64,000 nucleotides of DNA from Beroe forskalii (GCA_011033025.1 WFMF01000307.1:150170-214169), one strand, 5' to 3'. Shown: positions 22,928-36,065, counted from the stretch's first letter. Notes: generated from the letters alone by a model not told the origin. Program-made: numbers and translations.

Positions 22928-25900
22928 ATGATGCTTCTCCTTCTAGCGGTCTCAAAGACCGCGCTGATAGTATAATTATTGTATTTATTAGCTGAATATA
23001 TTAGTGTCCGGTTTAAAAACCACCGACAAAGATGTCTGGTAGTGTATCCTGAGCACAATCCAGACAGACATTCAGCAGCAGACGTTTCTGAGTCGCAAGC
23101 AGCCGATACACGCAGTTCTCGATATATCTATATCAGCATATCATTGAGGAGTTGGCTAAAATCATTCTGTTTGTTTGTTTGTAAACCCACGGTGGGGCTG
23201 GCAATGTGCCGAAAAAAGTGAAATTAATCAATTAATTATCATAAGTAAGACCACACGCACATTGTAGCCTCTAAAGAGGGGTAGTTCTGTATTCTTCATC
23301 ATCACAGACATACAAACGTCCTGCAGCTGTCCGAGTAGTACCACATCGGTACTGTGTTTTTAGATGAACTCTTTAATTAATAATTATGTTTCTTAATTCA
23401 GAGAATCTCATAAATAGGACCCTCTGGTGTTTACATCGGTGTCTATAATACATAGGCCCTTTCCCTTCGGATTGTGGGTCCAAACCGGATATATCCCTCG
23501 TGCTGCTCCCTCAGGAAGTACCCCTAAATGAATCCAATAGGCGCGTGCTATGTATAATTTCGTAGATATCAGCACATTTGAATTATCATATGATCTGACA
23601 TTGCCCGTGGAGGTTATAAAGTGACAAGATAGTTATTATCCTCTGTCTTATGATTTTCAGTGGAATAATCAGTGTTTTTGGGGTAAATAATATAATTTTA
23701 GATAATATCTCCATAGCGACAATGATTATTTGACATGGTATTCCTATAATCAAGACAAAAATAACACACTAATTATCACAACAACTCACATGGCCTGTAT
23801 CTCCAGAGTAATTATATTCAATACTGATGATCGGAGACCAAACATTTTTCCAGCAACGCTCATTGTCCAGTGAATGTGATGTGCAACCCACCCTATTGTT
23901 TACTCACGGCTTGGTATTCGTGTGAGTGTATGGGGGCACGAGAAGGAAAGTAAACTGGTTATCAATTACACACTCTGAACTCTGATAATGACGTCACTCC
24001 GACAGATATAAGGGTGGTTTGTATGGAGTTTGTAGGAATTTGAAATGAACATAAAATAATGATTTTTCAGGCAATTTATGAGTGGCTGAATCTATGAGTG
24101 GCTGTTGTAATAGCTCACAATGAGTTTTATTGAGTGTAGTAGTGTGTGGTGAAGGAATCGGTGTGTTATTGTGTTCAACTTCGTCAATAGTCTAGCGGAA
24201 CAGGTATGATGCACGTAGCACTTGAAGTACAGCGGTAAGAGTTAGTGGTAAGATAATAATCCAAGCTAATAAAAACTTAGCAATTGGGCAGAGGTGGAAA
24301 TGATATTTTTTGCAGTTGCTGAGGAATTTCTTGTGTTTCTTTTTCTAACGTACGCTAGTTAGGTACGCTAGTTTTTATAATGTCCAACAGGGGTTTATCG
24401 AGGTTGTCTACCTTTTCGTCCTTTTCGAACTTGCTATATCTTCGATATAATAAACTCTGTCCTGTGATATACCCATTTTAAACAAGATATTGTACGAGAG
24501 ATTTTTCCCAGAGAAAATGCCTCGGTTTCAAGAGTTTCCTTTGAGCAAGCACGTATGCAGTTTTATGCGTGAATATTTTCATAAACTAGTTTGAGTATGT
24601 AATAAGCACTGTTATTTTTAGTTATTTTTACTGGGAGTTTCCATAACCTAAACTGCAAAGTAACTGAATTGTGAAATAATATTTACACTGTTTTAATAAA
24701 ACAGTGTAAATATTATTATGACATTATTATTCAGAACTTTTCCAGAGTAAAGGACATACTGGTGCCGTTGCCTGTGTTAAACATAAGAAGAGAAAGTTCG
24801 GAAGACAGCTTGTGAGTGAGCACTGTCAAATGTTTTAAACATGTTTCTACGTCGTGATGGAGAGCTAATTGGATAGTAGTATACCGCACTTTCTCACTTT
24901 GAAGGAGGTACTACTTACATTGTTTAGAAAACATGGCAGGATTTCTGCTTTTAAGAAACAAAATTCTGAAAAGATTCTCAAATAGCCTCCATCGTGCGTC
25001 ACTAAGCAGCGTAGTTTCTTCACGTGCTTTTCAACATAAACCACTCTCAGTGTGTTTATTCGAAATTAGATGATAATTACTAAGTCTTGCTTCCTCAGCA
25101 TGAAGATTAATTTCTTCATGTCATCAGCTCTTCGCTATTTCAATTTGAAAACATTACTAGAGAAAGAAACCACGAAAGGAACCACCCTTACGAAGAAACC
25201 TTATCTACTTTAAGTTTCTAAACATCAGAACATGTTGTAGTACCCTCCGAGTGTTGTAGCGTGGCTATATCACTGATAGTACCTTAGAACTATCGATCAA
25301 ATTTCTGGGCTCCCTTGGTCCGATATGAAATGAAACGACCACAATTCGTCGGAACAAATCAATACCTTGTCACTCTTCGAGCGGCAGGAGTTATAAACGC
25401 CTCGAATTCGTCCCTGCAGCATCTGCACAGCGTTAAAAGTCAGATTCATTCATTAAGTCTTCAGATTTTTCAGGATTTTTGACAAAATAGCGTGTACCAC
25501 ATTCTCCCATTGCATCTCCCATTGTTTCAGATCGTGCGCTCGCGGGTTTATGTGGAAGTGACTGAATACAGAAGACATTTCCTTCCCTAGAAGACATTGT
25601 CTAATGTGCCTTTACCACTCCCGCCTTCAACTCTGAAGCAAACAGTGAAGCTAACTCCTCGTGAAGCGTGTGTCTGCTCAAAGAAGCTACTAAGCTAGAA
25701 CCTCTCATTTAGAATAGACAAAAGTGACATCATTATCATGTCTTGCAGCGGTGAATTGATGAGGGAAACAGCTGAAAACTCCGCACGATCTAATATCTTC
25801 ATGTTCGAGGTGGAATGAGATATCTGCAAATTACCCTTGTTCCAGCCGAGAAAGTAAACAATTTCTTAAGTTTTTGCTCACTCGGTGAGGAGTTTCACAT

Positions 25901-26697
25901 TTAAGTGCGATGTTACAACTCATGTTGTTTCGGACCATATCGCACATTAATACATCACAGATGGTGTTATCATCAAACTTCTGAACTCAATTTTTGCACA
26001 AAATTGTACAAATAATACATTCATGCAAAGTCCTGCAAAAAATTTAATTATCAAAGCCCGCCAAAATGTGTACCTAAAGTCCTACACCTGTGTGTAAACT
26101 TGCTGTGATAAAGGGTTTTCGGATGTGAAATCTGTAGTACATTGTGTGTACACAAATCCTATGTTCTGCTGAGCTACTCCATTCCTAGGTCATTACGTCA
26201 CCGAGACACCCCTACCTCCGCATGTGAAATTCCAACACCTTATTGAGAATTTACACAGCCTCCCACAGCAGCTCCCAGACAGCACAGACGGCTCTGAGTG
26301 ACGTCATCAACATGATGTAAAGTGGAGCTCTGATGACGAAACAAAACATCGTCATGTTGTCGAATATATTACATGATGTGCTATATTTATAGTAGTTCGG
26401 ATTGTACTGCTTTGAAGCGTCCAGAGCGGCATGTGAGTGTCGGGGGTCGTAATACCACCACTTTAAAGTATGGTTATGACGTCACTACCTGCCTATATCA
26501 TTGGTAGATTCACAGGTCTATTGTGTGATAATGAGATTGGTAATCGTCCGATGACAGTCCAAGGTGGGAGATATGAACCATAGTAGTTATCCAATAGATC
26601 ATCCCGGTTGCTATATAGGCTGCCTTCACACCGCAATCAAGCCAGGAACAATCTCATCGGCTCCAACGGCTCCCTCTACCTGCTTAGACAGATAGAC
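22928..26697. other. Intron 2, no gene recognised
   Basis: Non-coding AT-rich DNA. It holds a perfect 20-bp inverted repeat with a 3-nt loop (24675-24694 and 24698-24717, taatattt/acagtg type) and several members of the tgacgtca repeat family (about 23984, 25724, 26297 and 26475). Confidence 0.55.
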
Positions 26698-26701
26698 TTA
26701 A

Positions 26702-29700
26702 AGGGGTAGTATACTTCAGAAAAAGTGCCATTTCTTATTGTCCAATTTAGGAGCTAATACTGTGCTGATAACTTGTGTGAAATCCCTATGTTTCTATGTA
26801 CCTCCAATCGCGAGATATCGCACCTTTATGTTATGGCGCGATGACGTCACTCTCGCATCAGGCCACAAACTTGCGCTATGAACGCTATGTTAACTGCATA
26901 TTCCATGATACATTCACCACTATTAGTTAAGCACACTGCATTATTTTTTGTTCCATTTTTCATGCTTGAGATTAAAATTTTGAATCATTATTGTACCACT
27001 TCATTGATGCTATTGATTGCCCATTAATTGGACAATTACTTTGTAATAAGGTGTAATTTGAATACGACACAATAAGTCCTTGGTTTATTATTGATGCCAT
27101 TCGAATATTCCAATGTTGTAGCGTAATATTTGCTGCTGGAAAGTGGGTCTAAGCATATTTCACAGGACAGATGTACTCCAAACATTTTTTTAATAAAAAT
27201 GGATAATTATGTATGTCTTCTAATGTTGATCAATGATCATATTAGATATGTAGATAAAAATACACAACTGATGATCAGTATTTATTAAGAATAAAATTCA
27301 TAGCGTGACCACCAATGTGTCACTACAACATCCTACCTAAATAGTTCTAGTACAGATTAAACTGTTTACTAAAGAAATAACAGTATCCGCCTTGAATATT
27401 CAGAATATTCAACAATCAACTACCGTTGGTATACTGCAGAAGGAAGCTTGATATTCACATTTGAAATTCCTCAACATAATAGCTCAATATGCTACATCTG
27501 AGATGATGCTACTCACTCTCACTATACTGGTCCCTATCACATACGACAATCGATATCTAACAAGGAGCAAGGACCAAAATCTATGTTACATTCGACCAGA
27601 AGTTTTGAGTTTCAACCTCGTTGCTTCATTACAATTTACATCACTCCATCTGCAATCGCCCATCTTCCCATAATAAGTCAATAAGTTATACTTTCCCATC
27701 ACCACACCATTATTGATTTTCCCACTCTTCATGCCCTACTCTATTCCATATGCTCTGCCTATTAGTAGTACAAGAGCTCATGCCACACTGAGGAACGGAC
27801 TTTTAACCTCACCTCGATATGCCCTACCCACCATTGTTGATTCCACAGACGTGGTGATCAGGAATAGAAATATGCATCATCTATCACTCCTCTTGCCACA
27901 GAAGAATAAAAACTATGCTCATGCTACACTCAATCTACACCGACCAATCAACTCAATGATGCAAGTGCACCACTGTCCAGTCAATATTCCACCCCATACT
28001 GAATACTCCCACAGTCGGAAGAAAGTCCCATTCTTGTCATTCTATGCCATTATATCTGTAACACATCCACTCTACATTTGACTTATCCTCAGGAGGAAAG
28101 AAGTTGTCCAATCTCCATATACTGACAGTACTTTTATAGCGAGAGCAACTCAATTTGACAGGATTATCTTATAATCAATCATGATATTATCACGTTAATA
28201 AGGATTCAAAGCTAAGATGTCAAGACGAAATTTATTACAAATTTTACGGATAAGCATCTTTCGATCAAAAGATGAAGAAATGATAAAAATTCAACAATTT
28301 CACCTGAATTTACACCTATTACACACGAGAATACCATTGTTCACACGTATTGTAACACCCTGGCTCCTGTTACGAGAAAAACTCGCGAGTCAAGCCGAAA
28401 AAACTCGCGAGAAATTTATTCGTCGTAGCTCCTGTGCAAGAAAACTTGCGAGAAAAATCGGCCTTTTGAGTTTTGACTCGCGAGAATGTTCGGGAGGCAA
28501 ATTTAAAAAAAGACGTGTTCAAATGCCTCGCGAGAAAAACTCGCAAGGTAAATACGAAAAAGGAATAATTGGTTTATTGATTGATCAATGGAAGTATGCA
28601 GCAGAGCCCAATTAGATCATGATTTTATACCACTCGGATGTAAAATCAAATTACCTCATTAAATGTATGTGCATAGGTATTACAACAAGAGCCGTATAGT
28701 GTATACATCGCAACTTTACTACTTTACTACCAGAGTATCAGAAGGAGCAGAGCGAACCTGAATTAGGTACATCAAGAATCAAGATACGAATTCATCTCAG
28801 ATAGTCAGATTAATGATAAATGACAGTTTGCTGCAATTTTGACAAGTCCTCTTTTCAAAATAAATGAATTAACTTTCGACCAATATGCTTATCATTATGA
28901 TGAGTTTGAACCGATTGGTATGAACTATACCTACACTTGTCCTGCAATCATTTTAATTTCCTAAATTTTGCCTTCAGCATAGTGAGATAACCGTCAGTTA
29001 AGCAGTTAAGTGTAATTAGTTGTAGTTAGGTACTAGAGGATTGCTATGAAGACATTGGTAGTGATTGACCTCAAATAACAAATATGAGAATGAAATTTGA
29101 GATCTAATTAGCTCCTTGTTCAGTACCTAATCTGAAAATACACACATTAGTCCACACATTAGAAAAAAAGAACACTGCTGGATAACCAATGACTCAATTA
29201 CAGTTTTTTGGTTGCATTGTCCATCAATGGTTGAAGTTAGAATGAAGTGGTTCTATCGGAATTCATTCACATCGGGCAGCCCTTCTTCGAAAGTTCGAAG
29301 AACACTTTCATACTCGTTGAGGGGATGAGAAAGTTCTGTTTCGTGTGTAAAATGTAGAATGTTAATTTTACACAGTTAGGTACACACGCAGTGACTATCG
29401 AAGTATCGATTGTCAATTACATCCACGCCAAACGGAATACTCGTATACAGGAGCTACGTTGATGAAAATACAAATTTGTCGCGAGTTTTTCTCGCGAGAA
29501 TGTTCGCGAGTATTTCTCGTAACAGGAGCCAGGGTGTAACAGAGCGCAGCAACACGTTGATGCGAGAGTGACGTCATTGTACTAAAATCTTTAAACCGCA
29601 ATAACTCGCGATCTAATTAAGATAGAGGCATGGGGATTTCACTATTTTATAACATGCAAGGTGAGAAGTGATAAAATCATAATTATTTGAATCTTATGGG

Positions 29701-29727
29701 AAGTCGATTCTATAGTATACTACCCCT
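26702..29727. mobile_element. TTAA-flanked (piggyBac-like) non-autonomous TIR element, 3.0 kb
   Basis: The ends are AGGGGTAGTATACT and its reverse complement AGTATACTACCCCT. Both are flanked by TTAA (26698-26701 and 29728-29731), the target duplicated by piggyBac transposases. Inverted similarity resumes further in: gatgacgtcactctcgcatca near 26842 faces tgatgcgagagtgacgtcat near 29557. No transposase is visible: ORFs at 27713-28081 and 28217-28615 have no DDD motif. A second element (28356-29536) sits inside, so the original insertion was about 1.84 kb. Confidence 0.8.
28356..29536. mobile_element. Nested TIR element with TAA duplication, rich in TCGCGA
   Basis: Terminal inverted repeats start CACCCTGGCTCCTGTTACGA and match for 32 of the first 33 positions. 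Both sides carry TAA (28353-28355 and 29537-29539), a 3-bp TWA target typical of PIF/Harbinger. Palindromic tcgcgag words recur in the subterminal 200 bp of both ends. No transposase is present, so it would need one in trans. It disrupts the 26702-29727 element and is therefore the younger insertion. The 132-codon ORF crossing the left end is made of these repeats. Confidence 0.85.
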
Positions 29728-29731
29728 TTAA

Positions 29732-31202
29732 CATATTGTCAACTTGTCAAAAGTCCCCGGAATGTTACGGAACCACGAGGGAAGGTAGTTGGAACAGCAG
29801 CAGGAGATATGAGAGGGTGGGAAGTGGAGGGTGAAGACTCTGCGGGAGTTGGGAAGTGATCGGCTATTCACTCCGTGATAGATTGCAATGTCAGTGTTAT
29901 GCAATCTTACATATTCTGCTGTACAGCCATACGCCGGAAACTCGCATTGTCTCTCATAAAGGAATTTCACTTTATCGGTGATATATGACCAAGTTGTGCA
30001 TTCAATTGCGAGCTCGGGCACAAATCCCTGACAGAACACCTCGGAACAAAACACCATCGAACAAAACCAGAACCTTAACCCCGACCGTAAACCTTTAAAC
30101 CATAACCTTACTGTAACTCTAACACTTACGAAGTGAGTAATTGAGCAGACGCAGCTCACTCGGCGAGTCAGCATGCCGCCGAGGGGCAGCATCCTGACTC
30201 ACCTCGTCTGCCCATTCTATCCCTGGCTCATCCGTAGAAGTGTGAAGTCGGCCTTGCAGTGTGTGTGTGTTTGGGGATGTTTTTCCGGGGGCGTTATGTC
30301 CGATTATCCGGGGGGTGCTTTGTCCGCTCACCCTTGGGAACATCATCCATTCTGATTCGTAGTGATAGGATTTCCATAAAGAGATATTCAAAAATCTCGA
30401 ATTTAGAAAAAAGTGAAATGCGGTTGACAAGGCCTTTTTTACCTTCGTAGGTACATCTTAAAAACAGACATATTGACCACTTTTCAATATTGACCAAAGT
30501 CCAAAAATTCAGAATCGCATTAAAAGTACACATTACTAATTACCAGGAGATGGAAATCTGAGCAACAATCATATTATCTCTTTGCTTATAACAATCAGCA
30601 ATAATCATGATTTTCTTAAAATCTGTAGTTTGAGTGAAAGTCCAAATCATCAGAAAAGTATCCCACGATTAAATGCGATTATCGTCATCTTCATTGGATT
30701 ATCGATATATTTATTTCTTTTTGAGAGGGGCGGTAACACACCTCGTGACCGATTCCCAGTTAGATCTCAAATCTCAATGATTGGGGATACACGGATAATA
30801 ACTGGGTGGGAGCAGCAGCATTCCCATGCTTTTGAATGGTGAGTTGGTGACATCTTACCCACTGTTTTATCCAGGGCATATCAGGAAATGGGTAGTGCCA
30901 GGTACACTAAAACACTTGGGAATTCAGTTCCAAGGTCAAGGTTAAAGGCAGTGTGTTTGCACGGAATAATCATCGAAATCATCTGATCTATTAAGACGGG
31001 TCAATTCGGGGATCTATTGAGATGGATTTACCCTATTTAGCCGGCATTTTCAACCGGGCCTTTGGAAAAAATGAATCATTTTAAGACATATAAACATAAA
31101 TTAATGACATTATCATTGAATTCTCATTCTATAATTTTTCAGTCTAAATACTGAATACATTTTTCGCCTTTTCGGAAAAGCCGGGCTATGGAATCTAAAA
31201 TA
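29732..31202. other. Intron 2, repeat-derived, no gene
   Basis: The stretch at 30035-30125 contains taaccttactgtaac/ccttaaccccgacc-type degenerate repetition. The stretch at 30265-30345 is G-rich (tttccgggggcg, ccggggggtg). At 31025-31060 and 31170-31190 there are ccgg pieces related to the 31203-31651 element. The 154-codon minus-strand ORF at 29728-30192 starts in the piggyBac-like terminus and has no domain. Confidence 0.5.
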
Positions 31203-31651
31203 CCTTATTGGCCCTTATTTAACCGGCCCTTAAGGACAAAAACGACTTTGAGATTTTTGTCCAAAGGGCCGGTTAAAAAAAAGGCCGGTTAAAGTGGGGC
31301 CGATTAAATTAAAGGCCAGTTGATTTTGTTCAGACGAAAATTTTATTACTCGGCTTATGTACTGTTGAATTTATTTGACCGTCATTATATAACGCAGATA
31401 ATGACCCAAATCATGATATCAGACCAGGATTTGGGGTTTTTGAAGCAATTTACGTCGTATAAGTTGGTTTTTTGTGGCTATTTCGAGCAAAAATTTCTTG
31501 GTTTGGCAACTGCTTGGAAAATTTTTGTCCAAGGGGCCGGTTAAAATGGTTCAAGGATGATTCGATTTTTGTCCATAGGGCCGGTTAAAAAAGGGCCGGT
31601 TAAAAAAAGGGCCGGTTAAAAAAAAGGCCGGCTAAATAAAGGCCAATAAGG
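31203..31651. mobile_element. 449-bp MITE with GGCCGGTTAAA internal repeats
   Basis: Left end CCTTATTGGCCCTTATTTAA and right end (reverse complement) CCTTATTGGCCTTTATTTAG form an imperfect TIR, with TA on both sides (31201-31202, 31652-31653). The interior carries about eight copies of gggccggttaaa in both orientations, clustered at both ends. Non-coding. The TA target and size suit a Tc1/mariner-dependent MITE. Confidence 0.8.
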
Positions 31652-31653
31652 TA

Positions 31654-34139
31654 AGCGCCTCACATTTCCAATATATTCTGATCCACAATCCGCGTACTAT
31701 TTAAGATGAAAATACCAACAGCTACTTAATAAATCCGAGTCCGTACACCAGGAAAATGGCCCGAAGTTTGAATATTTAATTTTACCCGGAGTAATGTAAA
31801 GACCATGTGACTTAGCAAACGCAGCCTAATTACTTAATTGTGAGCATTTTACCACAGATATATCCCATTGTTAATTGATTATTGCGAGGGTGTGCTATTT
31901 AACAACTGTGGTGAATCTAACTAGTGTTGGAATTCAAATTCAAGCTGAAATTTGGCAAATCGATCAAACAATGTTTATGAGTTTATGGTTATTGAGAGGA
32001 AATCCACTATTCAAATGGTAAATACAGCTGCCGGTTTGCAGCAGCAGTTACTACGCAAGGCTTCAGGTATTGAACAGCGTGCAGCTTACTTCCAAGGTGG
32101 TGAGAATGTGTTCATTTCAAGCATGTGAAGAAATTGTAATCGGTATGTGTCGGTCGAGTCTTGGTGCATTTAATAAAAGTGAGGCCCACAAGTGGTTCTT
32201 AAACTGATTGGTATGTGTAATTGCTTTCTAAGGTGCTGAAAAGGTATTCGAATTTCGAACTATATTTTGAAAGTTAACCATATAAAGTTCTCACACCCTC
32301 ATCCCGGACTTGACGTTTAAGTTTCTGCAGAATCCCTGAACAAATCCCACCCAGTGCTTCATTGGACCCAATCCAAGGGGTTTTGTTAAACTGCCAATTC
32401 TTCAAACGAAACAAAGACCATTTAATAAACTAATAATGTTCGTGTCAAATCCACTTATACCCGGGGTCAATTAATCAAACACGGCTAAGCGGCTTCGTAC
32501 AGGATCCAATTAATCAAACTGGGGAGCATAATAATGTGTTGTTTTGCGTTCATTAATTCATTGCTGGACTGTAGCTGTTCTAAACTCAAAGTATCCTAGG
32601 GTATCCTAGTGAGAATGGGTCGAAATTTTTACTGCTCATGATTATCATTATTATGGAAATTCACTTAAATTTATGACAGACTCAATCATTTACTGTGAGC
32701 TATTTCAGCCGTTGTCGGAGCAGCTGTATTTTCAGCAGGTGTTATCAGGAAAGTTAGGAATCCTGGATAATCAGTGGACGTGACAGTTAGTAATAATAAG
32801 GTAGACGGTGTATACGAATATTTGTCACTATGATTTTGTTGGCTTCCTGTGGAGGAATTTTCAGGCAACTCCACGCAAAATAGAGCAATTGAAGGGTATT
32901 GACACATGATCTATCCTGACGGAGAATAGTTGAAAAGTTGAAAGATCCCGATCGTTTCCTGGCTATTTCCTGGCAATTTACTGACTAGACTCCGGCTTTT
33001 TGATGTACGACTCAGGTTGGGTGTAATTGTTTGTCTAGAACAGAGCTACCAGTTGATACCAGCTGGGAATGTGAGTTATAGTAACACACGAGAAAAACAT
33101 CAGTCTACTGTCTTATCCATGCGCTAAAAATCTAGATGTTCTGTAAGATTCACTCCTTGAATAACTCTCAGTTTCCTTGTAGGTATTGGCTTCAATAATG
33201 CTAACATTGATATCATTAAATAAAGTTCTCAACATGATGCTTGATGTGATATGATTCTTTGGACAAAGACATTACGGCGGCCTCTCTTTCTCTCCCCTTA
33301 TTATCCACTCATCGCAAGGACTGGTTAATAACATGATAATCTATCTATTCTCTGAGATAATCATAAGATGATCATTTATCTAATGACACTATTGTCAGAA
33401 AATCAGTGATGCTGGGATAATAGCACTAAGTTTGGGTGAATGAAGAGTGTAATGATTTGTCTCTCCTAGCATATTACGGCAAGGAATTACTTCTTAATGC
33501 TAGTAAATCAAGACGGCAGGTAAGCTTGTGATGGCACAGTTAATTCTCTTCCTACGACGATCAGGGACTGCGTACACCGTGTAATTGTAAAGCGCCATTT
33601 GACCCGGAGATTTGCCGTCTGAGCATTGTATCAAGACAATGCCAACTAATGCCGTAAGGGGCTGATTGCTGACAACAGCATTGACACTGGTGCAGCAGGG
33701 TAATCATTAAATATCATTGACAGCAGCCCCCGACAACGAATGCTCCAGCTATCCAGGTCTGCGGTATGATCTGTATTGAGAAGTACGTGCCCGGCTTGAA
33801 GTACGTACCCGGCTTGAAGGTACGTGCAACCTTTCAAAAAGGTACGTACATCTCATCATAGAGTATGAATCCTGATGCTGGGTGGTAAATTACTTAACTG
33901 TGGCACCTGATTCTGTCATACCTGACAAGATTAACTGACGATTGTAAACATACGATTATAAACTGAGATTTTGGGTAAAACCTATTGGTCAAGACGTACG
34001 TTATTCAATAACATTCTAATTCATCTAGAGCGTTAACTATCGCATAACACTAAGCACCTTTTACACAATGATAATATGATAGCATAATATTCTTGATGAA
34101 TTGATGATAATTGACATTGGTTTGAAAGGTCCAACTTAC
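31654..34139. other. Intron 2, no gene recognised
   Basis: AT-rich sequence without a convincing exon or transposon terminus. A short duplicated phrase (gtacgt.cccggcttgaag) lies at about 33783-33825. Confidence 0.5.
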
Positions 34140-34225
34140 GTCTTACAATGAGCATCAGTATGGACTAAGACTTTCATCAGAGCGATATGGGGAGTACCTT
34201 GGAACTGTGCAATGTTGAGCACCAT
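34140..34225 (-). CDS. Possible ankyrin-repeat exon A nested in LRR intron 2
   Basis: From an ATG at 34225 to a consensus GTAAGT donor (34139-34134) the minus strand is open for 86 nt and reads MVLNIAQFQGTPHIALMKVL then VHTDAHCK. Positions of L, IA, G, I, MKVL and A match the ankyrin pattern LHxAxxxGxxxIVKxLLxxGA. The frame is closed just upstream of the ATG, so it would have to be a first coding exon or a truncated one. The phase agrees with exon B at 14957-15040. Evidence is pattern similarity only. Confidence 0.3.
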
Positions 34226-35337
34226 TTAGTCCCTTACAGTTTAATAGCACTGTTAAGGACATTAATGAATATGGAAAACGCCTCCTTCACCTCTCATAAG
34301 CATCCATGAGAGGATTCATTGAGCATGATATTATATTCGCTCAGTGACTGACTAACTCAGTGTGGAGCATAATAAAGCAGAGTGTGGGGGAGTTAGAGCT
34401 TTAGAGATATTATAATTACAGTCGTTTTGTCTCAGACACTCTCACGTTTCCTTTTGTCTCCATTCACCCCTGGGTGTGATTAGAGTTAAAGTAGTAATTA
34501 GCAGGTTGAATATAGGACAGGGTGTACAGCATGCCCAGCTCCAGCCTCCAACTAATTACACTCCTTCATCCCAGTGCACTCCTTCATTGTGATAATGTTG
34601 CAGATAACATTATAACACTAGTTAGGAGTGATGCTGTTCCAAGGCTCTCAGCGGAGAGTTGGTGATGTCAAACTGACACTGACATCCTACCAATGCAATA
34701 CCATGTGAACCAAGGTCACAGTGGTGTCATGAAACCACACTGCTGACACTGTCGTCTGCTCTTTTGGCAAAGCTTTTGAACTGCGAGTTCATCGGTCAAA
34801 ATAACTGAGCCCAGACATGCTGCTGGAGCATTGTTCAAGTGGGACCTATGTCAACTCGCGAGGGGAGGAATAGGCAAATGAACAATTAGTTCCAGAACCC
34901 TCCTCTTTGTCCGTTGGTTACAGTCAGTTTGGGGACAACCAACGGCTCCAACTCGGACTTGGGGAAAAAGCAGACGTTTTAAAACTCGGCCATAAACTCG
35001 GTCGTTAACTGAGTACAGTGGTGATGGGGCATGATGTGAGCAACACTTGAAAAAAGCACTAACAGTAGGTACATCTGCATTGAAGCGGATCCTGGACGTA
35101 TAACCATGGGTACAGTGCGTATACACTGTACCAAAATGAGGAGATAATGAGTGTACAATGAGTGTACAATGACATGTCGTGTACTGGTTACTGGTATCCC
35201 TAGTACTTGTGTGTGGTGTATACCTACTGGTGCAGTGGTAATTGGTACAGTTTTACAATAATAAGTACACGATACCACTCTCTGGTAAAATGGTAAATTG
35301 GTGTAAGAAGTACACGAGACTAACAAACACTACTTAC

Positions 35338-35403
35338 AATGCTCGGAGGTTATCGTAGTACTGGAGTCCCTCCAAGCTCTGGAGACTGTTGAAGTTCAGC
35401 AAT
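35338..35403 (-). CDS. LRR gene exon 2: first leucine-rich repeat
   Basis: A 66-nt exon between acceptor TTTCAG and donor GTAAGT. Its first base (A) completes the Leu codon begun by exon 1, then it reads LLNFNSLQSLEGLQYYDNL and RAL. This fits the LxxLxLxxNxLxxL pattern with N at the conserved asparagine position. It is 22 residues, slightly shorter than the usual 24, as is common for a first repeat after the cap. It is isolated by 18.4 kb of intron upstream and 24.6 kb downstream. No other LRR exon was found in either intron, and exon 2 joins exon 3 in frame. Confidence 0.85.
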
Positions 35404-35442
35404 CTGAAACATAAATAGGGTAAGCTAGTAAAGCAACATGGC

Positions 35443-35495
35443 ACGAAAACATGGATAAAAACATGGATAAAAACATGGTTAAAAACATGGATAAG
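35443..35495. repeat. Short aaaacatggata tandem repeat
   Basis: Four to five copies of a 12-13 bp acatggataaaa unit next to LRR exon 2. Confidence 0.8.
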
Positions 35496-35942
35496 ATTTT
35501 CTTGATTTTCTTGAGTAACATGAAGCAAAGCATCAGGATCACTGCAATTCCAGAATGTGCTAATATCTAGATCCAAGAAGTAAAAAGCAAGAAGTGATTC
35601 TTCGCCCCGCTGCAGGGGTTTGGGCTTGCTTGTGTACTTATTTAGTCATTTTGATTCAAATGGAACGCTTTTGGTACAATGGAGCATCATGAGAATGCTT
35701 TATTAACCATTAAGACTAAAAAGAACACAAAAGTTTCATAAAGAAACATTGCATTCGAATCCTTTTATTATGCAATACAAACAAAAAACTGCATTGCATT
35801 AATATTATTCATTTCATAACCCAAGGAACAATAGAGGCTTCTTGAGAACTTTGCGTTCAAATGTGTAACGCAAATAAAATATTCCATAACATATAGTCCT
35901 CCTCCTTCTTTTCAGTACACTCAGAGCTTTGGTTATATTAGC

Positions 35943-36065
35943 ACAAAAAAGGAGGAAGAGAAGGAATGTGAGATGAAGAATGAGAAGGAAGAATGAGAAG
36001 AAAGAATGAGAAGAAAGAATGAGAAAAAAGAATGAGAAGAACAAGGAGTCGGAGAGGGGAAGGAG
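35943..36065. repeat. Purine-only tract (gaatgagaaga repeat)
   Basis: About 120 bp that is almost purely A and G on the plus strand, with an agaatgagaaga unit. It explains the Phe/Ser/Leu-rich minus-strand ORFs there, which are not genes. Such tracts can form triplex DNA. Confidence 0.85.

Noticed and set aside
24900-24975. Minus-strand block between TTTTCAG and GTAAGT resembling a missing LRR exon
   Set aside because: Only 48 nt and its translation has no LRR pattern. Exons 2 and 3 already join in frame.
29728-30192. 154-codon minus-strand ORF
   Set aside because: It begins in the piggyBac-like terminus and shows no domain, so it is probably chance.
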